A stretch of DNA of 64,000 nt from assembly GCF_000471905.2 (NCBI RefSeq), contig NW_006497600.1, positions 1,010,081-1,074,080 on the forward strand, in the 5' to 3' direction. How positions within the stretch are numbered: the stretch's first letter is position 1; the number at the start of each line of letters is the position of its first letter. Source of the stretch: Amborella trichopoda. Taxonomy: Eukaryota; Streptophyta; Magnoliopsida; Amborellales; Amborellaceae. Positions 57,233-64,000 of the stretch are shown here, piece after piece. The notes beneath the pieces are model-generated. The model had not been told where the DNA came from and searched no databases. It saw only the letters and a program-made list of their open reading frames with translations. A program made the position numbers and the translations under genes.

Positions 57233-58711
57233 CAAATCTATGTTCATACAACATTTCTTCTTGGTCGTCCTTTTTCTGAAAAAGCTGTTGATGTACTGTT
57301 GTATGCCTTTACACCTGTACAGTTGGCATTCTAATTATTTATCTCTATGGTGGACGCACTTAATATTAAATATTAGAGGGAATAAAGTTTTAAAATGTCT
57401 CTAATAATTTATGTTTATATAAATTATTAGAGCTACATGCATGGAAAGGTTTTGGCACTTTACAAGATTGGAAGAAGACTTTCCCCCCACCTTCTCATAC
57501 ATGAAAGATTATTGACATGAAATACAACATTTCTTAGGAATCAAAAGTTCTGTATTTTGTATTTGAAAATAAGGCCAAAGTAGTATTTCTTAAAAAGAAT
57601 CTCATAATATAAATCTCTTTAAAATAGAAATTCCACATACCTAGATGTCATATGAGAGTTTTAAAGTATATTTACGTTACCTAATGGTTAACATTAGTTT
57701 CTAGCTACTAAATTGAAAAATAAAGATTATATACGTCTTGGAAAGTGAGTCTCAAGGAGAATTGTGAATTTTTTTAATTTCAAGTTGTAGCCCTTTAGAA
57801 CAGTGAGATACATCTTCTGTAGTTAGACTTTATTTACTCAATCTGAAATATATATCATTTACCCAAAAAATCTGAAATATATATCATATTTCTCTTTGAC
57901 ATTTTTCATTTCAATTTTATCTTTAGGCTTGATTTTTTGAAATCATTACGTTTTTGAAATTTATGGGACCGATGTAAACTTGAATTTTATATTTTTTTGG
58001 AAGAAAACTTATTGAAAGCACTTTTCTGTTTTAATTTTCTCGTTTACTTGCCTTCTCTGTGTTGATTTGGAAATTTAAATTTTGGTGTTGAGATAAGCTT
58101 ATTGAAAATGGGGCTAAATCATCATGATTTAACAAAGAAATTTCAAAAGCTTTGTCCCCATATTTGCAAAAAAAGGGTATTGCAAAGAGAATATTTTTTC
58201 TCTAAAAATATTCTCCCAAAGAATCATATTCCCCAAATATTTGCCCAAAAAAAATGTATTACAAAGAAATATTTTTGAAAAAATTTTTTTTCCCAAGGAA
58301 TCATATTCCCTAAAAATGTAGAAGTTAAGGATAACCCAATGGAAATGCTTCGTTTTATTTGAATCAAGTGCTCCACTGCAAAGAGGAAGAGAGTAATTTT
58401 ACTCACCCAAGTTTTCAGGCAGCTGGGTGAGGTTTGGATGTTAGGTTTCTTAATACCCATGTTAGCCTTATATTACTTTATCTCTATATATATTTGATTG
58501 ATTTTTCATCTTTAGAATATTTTGTTATTTCATTGATGTACACAACCCAACAGTTTGGATAGACCACTGTTTTGGGTTTGTGGTTTTTTTGAATAAAATC
58601 ATACCGAGATTCCTTTTTTTTTCTCTAAGATCAATCTTATTCCTTGGTTTGCTATTCTTGTTATTTATTAATTTAATTGTTGCATTTGGTTTTGTTATTG
58701 TGGTTGCACAG

Positions 58712-58912
58712 TATGCTCACTGTATGCTCCCAATAAAATTATTGTATGTTTTGTGCCATGACAATGGAGAAAGCATATCATGTTGTTATGACATTGTTGC
58801 GCTTACTGAAAACTTAGACAAAACTTTACTTAGTAGGACCTTAAATGCTACGAGTCATGACATAAAACTAGTGTTCAATGACTTTATTGTATCCTTACAA
58901 GAACTTCAAATG
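58712..58912 (+). other. Candidate in-frame cassette exon (201 nt)
   Basis: The acceptor-like ATTGTGGTTGCACAG and a consensus donor ATG|GTAAGT bound exactly 67 open codons, phase 0 at both ends, the same phase as the flanking exons of the RGG-protein gene. The encoded segment contains LLYVLCHDNGESISCCYDI and DIKLVFNDFIVSLQELQ. It is not Q/G-rich, unlike its neighbours, and matches no family I recognise. It could be an alternative exon, an exon of a nested gene or a relic. Confidence 0.3.
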
Positions 58913-58931
58913 GTAAGTTAAAATTGTGTTA

Positions 58932-58932
<1 letters not shown>

Positions 58933-58975
<43 letters not shown>
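58933..58975. repeat. TA microsatellite (left of gap block)
   Basis: About 21 TA units. Confidence 0.95.
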
Positions 58976-58976
<1 letters not shown>

Positions 58977-59177
58977 TTATTTTACTACTACTACTTAGTT
59001 TTAGTAGTAGTAACTACCGTAAGTATTACTATTAGTAGTTTTAACTTACGTAACCTTAATTACGTTTCGGTTAGTANNNNNNNNNNNNNNNNNNNNGTAC
59101 GTATGTATAATAAACTAAGTAGTTACTATATTAGTTATTATATACTACTAACTACTAATAGTAGTAAGTTAAGTTAG

Positions 59178-59181
<4 letters not shown>
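58976..59181. other. Low-information TAC/TAG-rich block around an assembly gap
   Basis: Nearly every triplet here is a permutation of TAC, TAG, GTA or TTA (for example TTACTACTACTACTTAG and ACTAACTACTAATAGTAG). It contains the 19-N gap at 59078-59096 and is bounded on both sides by TA runs. It looks like a badly resolved microsatellite, not real unique sequence. Confidence 0.7.

Positions 59182-59223
<42 letters not shown>
59182..59223. repeat. TA microsatellite (right of gap block)
   Basis: About 21 TA units. Confidence 0.95.
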
Positions 59224-59225
<2 letters not shown>

Positions 59226-59608
59226 AATTTTTTCACACAATTGTTTTTGAGCGAAATCCAAAGTATTCATATGTTTTTAACTGACCTAATCTTTGGTGAT
59301 CCATCCTTGTGCTTAGAATTTTTTTTCTCTAAATTTTTGGGCAAAACTAGATCTATTACCGATTTTTTATTTTGTCGATATATAGGTCTTCACTGGTGGG
59401 TTGCTAACTATACGTAGAATGCCTAATCAACATATTGTAACTATAGAATATTCTAATAATTTGTAGGGAAATGTTCTAGTAGGGCTTCAATCTTAGCCCA
59501 ACAGGGAAGGTTGCAGCAATATGCACTGTTCAGGAAAATGGATGGTGCAGATTTTCCTTTATTATTATTATTATTATGCAAGAAATCGGGGCACGGACTG
59601 TGCACAAC

Positions 59609-59796
59609 CCATTTTCAAGTGTTTATAGATCTGCTTGATTTTGCATCGTTTTCTGAGCTTTAAATTTCATATCTAGAGGTGAAAATAGATTTTCCGGCCA
59701 TTGTAGGGATTTCCAGTGCTGGAACTGTGTCTTCCACCATGGTTTAGAGGTGTGTGTTACTTTATTTAGGTTAGACGCCTTATACAAACCACATCC
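59609..59796 (+). mobile_element. 391-bp MULE-type MITE, copy 17 (right half only, B)
   Basis: It starts mid-element (CATTTTCAAGTGTTTATAG), continues TTCATATCTAGAGGTGAAAA and ends CTTATACAAACCACATCC. The left half is missing. Confidence 0.75.
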
Positions 59797-59805
59797 ATAT
59801 ATTAA

Positions 59806-59975
59806 AGGTGGTGCGGTCTACATAAGATGGCAGCCTTACTTTCAGTAGTAAGGTGGGTGTTTTCTACACCATCAATTTTAGTTAGACTATGTCGATCACT
59901 ACTTAGTTAAAATGGATGGTGTGGATTGCTCTGAACCTTACTTCTACAAGAAAGGTTGCTGCCTATATAACTTCT
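59806..59975. mobile_element. Small ~165-bp inverted-repeat element
   Basis: ACATAAGATGGCAGCCTTAC..AGTAAGGT on the left and AACCTTACTTCTAC..GGTTGCTGCCTATATAA on the right are inverted, and inner ACACCATCAATTTTA mirrors TAAAATGGATGGTGT. A partial relative may lie at 59483-59560 (GGGAAGGTTGCAGC..AAAATGGATGGTGCA). Its tips resemble subfamily B ends, so it may be a deletion derivative. Confidence 0.55.
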
Positions 59976-59985
59976 TTATATATAT

Positions 59986-60355
59986 GGAAAAAGTTTATAT
60001 ATGGTTGAGGCCATAAACAATCAAACTAAGGCTCACCTTAAAATTTCACTAGAAGTTGTTTTGATGCTGGAAAATCCTCAAAGCCGATCATCTTGACCTT
60101 GAGATACATGAACATAAAAGAAATCGGACTTTAAGACGTGGAAATAATGCATCTTGTGATGCATTATCTAGACTGTCAATTTTTAAGATTTATAATCTAT
60201 ACTACTTTTGAAGCTTAGAATTTTATAATTAGATATGGAAATAAATTTTTAAGCCATCATAAAAATTTTCGGTATTGAAATGATATCTTTCGACACTACT
60301 TGAAGGTGCACCTTACTTTAATTGTTTAGGGCCCCAGCCTTATACAAACCGTACC
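59986..60355 (+). mobile_element. 391-bp MULE-type MITE, copy 18 (A)
   Basis: It starts GGAAAAAGTTTATATATGG with AAACAATCAAACTAAGGC, then CACTAGAAGTTGTTTTG, and ends CAGCCTTATACAAACCGTACC. Both sides are TATATATAT, which fits a 9-bp duplication but is too simple to prove one. Confidence 0.85.
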
Positions 60356-62091
60356 TATATATATACCCCTTTCTCTCTGACCTTCCTCTCATTCCCCAAT
60401 TGATTTTTGTTGAACTAAGAACATAGTCTTGACATCAAAGTTTACGGTTTTATTCATCTTAAACCTCTACTCAGCAAAAGTTAAGACCGCTCATCGCCAT
60501 TCCACCTACATGAATCCACTCATTCTCTACCGAATAATCACTGATTTTAGTGGGAATTCTGCTCATCACCACTTTCTTGCCATATTTTTTTACCAGTTGC
60601 TCGATTCCAACCATTCAGTCTAACCCTGATGCACGAAATAAGAGTTTGTTGTGCAATTTGAATCTTGATAGTGACCAAAATATTTATTTTCTGACTCTGT
60701 ATATGGATCATGGAATCGACCGAAATACCCATTTCCCAACCCCATGTTTGTTAAAAAAAAACAGATTTTAGAGAGTTATGGCATCTTCTGCCACTTCTAG
60801 CTTTCTTGGCACCCTTTCCAACCAAAAAACAATAACCCCCCCCCTGTCAATTAGTTGAAGTAGCTATTCCATCTCTCTCTCGACACCTCACTAGTCTATC
60901 TCGCACTAAAATTTATAGGTTTTTCTTTTTGAATTTTCTGTCCTAAATCACATGGAATCTGCCCACCTCACACTTTCGCCCTGCCCCTTGTTAAGGTCTG
61001 TCCCCGCTACAATGATGGTGGACTTTACCACAAATGCATATCAAGAAGACTCTTGTCCTCTTCAAAGCCCTGGTTACAGCCCAGTTCATCCCTTGCATAT
61101 TTTGGACCAATCTCTAGGCCACTCAAATCCCTGATTTTTTCTGGGATAAAAACTCTCAAAACCCATCCGAATTAGGGTTTTTGAATGCACTAAAATTAGT
61201 GTTTTCAGAATTTTGAAACAGCAATATGGCTACCATTTCCTCTCAAATGTCTCCTTGGAACCAGTGGGAAGTCTGTATAGACTGAGAAACTCTCTGGCTT
61301 TAGATGCAGATGTTGAACTCAAACCAGAATTCTCTTCAGTTGATTGGGGCTTAGATGTGGTTGCTAAAGCAGAGTCTCAGGAGCTTTTTCATATGCACTA
61401 TTAGTGCTCTAACTCAAGCTTTTCCTCCAAGTTTCTCGGGGCGGGATCTCTATATTTTTGCTGGAAATTGGCCCGAATAGATTTTGGGCAGAATAGATGC
61501 CTTTTCCATAGAATTTGGGGTTTTGCAGCAAGTTTCTGCAGCAGAGAGGGAGGGAGGGAGCATCCCTTATGGAAGAATTGTCGTTCATGGTAATTTACAT
61601 AAATTATTTTAGAATAGGAAGTATTAGATTTTAAATTATCTGACCACCCATCCGAAGTGTATACAATACTTGCCAGTGTTTTGATGAAGTTCATAGAGCA
61701 GTACTTTGTGTTTTTGTATAAATTCATAACATTAAGTTATTACATTTGGTTTTATGGTGCAAAAAATGTTATTTTTGCTTTAAATCTAGATGGAAAATTC
61801 TCGTTTCCTTGCCTGCAAACCTTTGGAGTCTTGTATTTTTGTGATCTACACGTGTTTTGATATAGGTAAATAAGGGCCCAAATTGGATGCGATAAGTTAC
61901 CATATTGCACTGCCCTATTAGGGAGGGAGACAAAATGGTGTTGTAGAGCTCTATCCTTATCCCCAGTAAGTGGCTTTTTCCATAACAGCAGGGCCAATTT
62001 TCTGTAGCTATTGGCCCTACACTGAACACTGGTAGAATGGGCTGCATGTATAAAGGGGTATACCAGCACTATAGACGTGATCCAAAAGGCT
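60356..62091. other. Intronic DNA, possibly with decayed coding sequence
   Basis: Near 60778 an ATG opens MASSATSSFLGTLSNQ, and near 61225 an ATG opens MATISSQMSPWNQWEV; both stop soon after. In another frame 61262-61401 reads LDADVELKPEFSSVDWG.., then a stop. These look coding-like but belong to no family I recognise. They may be a decayed gene or chance. Confidence 0.25.
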
Positions 62092-62499
62092 CATGATGTG
62101 ATGCATTCTACTAGACATACACTAAGCTACACCTTACATCAACCATCTATTGTTGGTAACTGATGGTGGTGAGCCATTCCTTTGGTAGAGAAACATTCAT
62201 CTCAACAACGGACGGTTGAGATGATGTGTAGTTTTATGTTAGTAAACTACATGCTTCATTGTGTATGGTCCCTTTATCATATGGGTAATACCGCATCACA
62301 TCATGCACCCATGATGTGATGCATTGTACTAGACATGCACTAAGCTACACCTTACATCAACCATCTATTGTTGGTAACTGATGGTGGTGAGCCATTCCTT
62401 TGGTAGAGAAACATTCATCTCAACAACGGACGGTTGAGATGATGTGTAGTTTTATGTTAGTAAACTACATGCTTCATTGTGTATGGTCCCTTTGTCATA
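62092..62499. repeat. Recent tandem duplication, 218-bp period
   Basis: Unit 1 (62092-62309) and unit 2 (62310-62499) start CATGATGTGATGCATT and share ACATCAACCATCTATTGTTG and AACAACGGACGGTTGAGATG, with only about three substitutions over some 190 bp. Confidence 0.95.
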
Positions 62500-62519
62500 A
62501 TTGCTGAAGTTACTTCTGT

Positions 62520-63120
62520 CATATTTCTAATCATCATCATCATCATCAAAGCGTTTTCCAACTATTTGGGATTGGCTACATGAATCTTGGTCCGTCATTT
62601 TACTCTGGCAAGGGTCATACCCTCATTATGGCCATAAATCCCCATATATTTTTTAACTACTTCCAATCATGTCCTTTTGGGTTTTACCCCTTTCCCTTTT
62701 TGAGACTTCCTTTTGGACCAACTCGTGCATCCTAACAAGTGCTCTATTGGGTTTGCCTTGTATATGGCCAGCCCACCAAAGTCTACTTCCTCTCATCTTA
62801 TCGCCTATTGACGCTACACCTAAGTTCTTCTGAATATATTCAGTTCGAATTCTATCCCTTCGTGTTTTTCCACTCAACCATCTCAACATACTCATATCAA
62901 TTACACTCATCTTATAAGTATGTTATTTCCCGATTGCCCAACATTCCGCTCCATAAAGCAAAGCTGGTCTCACAACTGTTCTATAGAATTTCCCTTTCAG
63001 CTTCATTGGTATATGCGGTGATCACATAAAACTCCAGTTGTACATCTCCACTTCGCCTACCCAGCACTAATTCTATATGCGATATTTTCGTCAATCTTTT
63101 CATTTTTCTGGATTATCGGC
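62520..63120 (-). pseudogene. RTE-type LINE 3' fragment (reverse transcriptase C-terminus)
   Basis: On the minus strand the frame at 62653-62910 reads MLRWLSGKTRRDRIRTEYIQ, then GDKMRGSRLWWAGHI, the conserved RMLRW..G.TR.DRIRNE..R and KMRE.RLRW.GHV signature of RTE reverse transcriptases. Upstream (higher coordinates) the [12 protein letters not shown] region is present but disrupted. The 3' end is a GAT/ATC microsatellite at 62530-62548 preceded by the typical GTAGCCAATCCCAAATAG tail. It lies antisense to the host gene. Confidence 0.85.
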
Positions 63121-63891
63121 TCAAGATATTGGAAGTGTGCTCTTTTTGGTATTTCTAGATCATATTTCTAAATGTTACTTGGAAATTGTGAGGCAAGGGA
63201 GTGCAGACTAGGACAATTTGTCAGCTACATTTTCTCTTACTTGGCAATGGTTTTGACATAAAATTGTCAACCTTTATTTGACATCCATTGCATTTTGCTT
63301 CTTGTGGACCTCATCAAGCTGATTTCAAATCATGCTTTCTTACATATTTTTTCTCTTCTTCGCAGCTCTTTTATATTTTGGATGAGAAATCCAAACCTAT
63401 TGGACACATCATTTACGTATATATGTTTTGATTATTCAATTTATTTATGTGTTTTTGTTATTGTCTAACTTCAATAACACCAATTACACTGTCTTCTTGG
63501 CTACATGACCCTGATTATACTATCTTATATTATGTTTTTATATGTGATATGGATACTAGTTTACGGATATGGAAGTTCTTTCCCTTTCCACGTTTTTACG
63601 TAATATCAGGGAAAATATACCATAAATTGATTTCAGCATAAAATGATTTGTACTCCAATTGGGTATCTACCATCTGTTCCGAATTAGGCATCGAGGAGGT
63701 TAAAGTCCCACTGAGCCCCACATGGATTTGTCTCTACTGTCCATCTTCAGGAATAGATGGGGGATACTCTTTGTAGGACCATATTACCTTATTTCATTGC
63801 ATAGTTGTATGATATACTACTTAATATTATACAATCAAATGTCTTTATTCAGTAATTAAGTTCTCTGAGGGTTTTATTGACTCTTCCTCAG
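63121..63891. other. 3' part of the intron, no feature seen
   Basis: AT-rich, ending in the acceptor TTGACTCTTCCTCAG. Nothing else was recognised. Confidence 0.4.
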
Positions 63892-64000
63892 GGTGGAAGA
63901 CCCCCTTTTAGGGGCGGTTTTACTGGAGATGGAGGTGGCAGAAGGGGTGGGGCCGCTCCATATAGAGGCGGTGGAAGAAGGGGTGGTGGTCCATTCAACC
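63892..64000 (+). CDS. RGG-type putative RNA-binding protein, exon 2 (runs off the window)
   Basis: This segment follows the acceptor CTTCCTCAG in phase 0 and encodes GGRPPFRGGFTGDGGGRRGG and then further RGGGRRGGG residues to the window edge. Arg-Gly-Gly clusters bind RNA and are usual targets of arginine methylation. Its GC content is much higher than the intron before it. The remaining exons, including any folded domain such as an RRM or zinc finger, lie beyond 64000. Confidence 0.8.

Larger units (their letters stand above)
50667..63891 (+). other. First coding intron (~13.2 kb) of the RGG-protein gene
   Basis: Donor CCA|GTGAGT and acceptor CTTCCTCAG|GGT bound it, and both coding sides are phase 0. 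It contains a TG microsatellite at 50881-50901, a short duplication, possible extra exons, the TA-flanked gap block, three 59.6-60.4 kb MITEs, the 218-bp tandem duplication and the reversed RTE fragment. Much of 50.7-56 kb shows no recognisable repeat. Alternative exons within it cannot be excluded. Confidence 0.8.

Overview
This window is nuclear DNA from a flowering plant. The evidence is a plant-type C2H2 zinc-finger repressor gene with QALGGH fingers and an EAR motif, a second gene with a canonical GT-AG intron of about 13.2 kb, and telo-box motifs (AAACCCTAA) in that gene's leader. The rest is AT-rich intergenic DNA full of old plant transposon families: L1-type and RTE-type LINEs, Ty1-copia, hAT-like elements, Mutator-type MITEs and Tourist-like MITEs. 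The species cannot be named from sequence alone. Two runs of N (28998-29114 and 59078-59096) show a scaffolded assembly. No bacterial, organellar or viral genes were seen.

Only two genes look functional. (1) 19596-20708, minus strand: an intronless, 370-residue ZAT-type C2H2 transcriptional repressor. (2) 50040-64000+, plus strand: the first two coding segments of a Gln/Tyr-rich protein that runs into an Arg-Gly-rich (RGG-type) region, probably RNA-binding. It continues past the window edge. Their products have no visible functional link.

Layout. 1-8.9 kb: MITEs and GC-rich hAT-like remnants. 9.0-14.4 kb: a decayed L1-type LINE with recognisable endonuclease, reverse transcriptase and RNase H domains. 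15.2-18.3 kb: a cluster of four MITEs. 19.4-22.3 kb: the zinc-finger gene followed by GC-rich hAT-like debris. 23.4-31 kb: AT-rich repeats, a roughly 1-kb segmental duplication carrying different MITEs in each copy, and two copies of an hAT-like element. 31.5-38.2 kb: more MITEs and a broken Ty1-copia element. 38.5-49.6 kb: GA-rich repeats, a repetitive block with GGGGCGTGCCCC motifs, more MITEs and LINE fragments. 49.7-64 kb: the RGG-protein gene, whose huge first intron holds MITEs, a recent 218-bp tandem duplication, a reversed RTE LINE tail and a suspicious gap-flanked low-complexity block.

The most distinctive signal is one dispersed non-autonomous element of about 391 bp. It has about 18 copies in 64 kb on both strands, long terminal inverted repeats, and readable 9-bp target-site duplications at several copies, which point to the Mutator/MULE superfamily. 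No transposase for it is present. I see no evidence of a wholly new biochemical system.

Strand convention for this 391-bp family: plus means the end containing the motif CACTAGAAG comes first. Subfamily A has subterminal GGCTCTAAACAATCAAA. Subfamily B has subterminal AACCTTA / TAAGGTGCACC.
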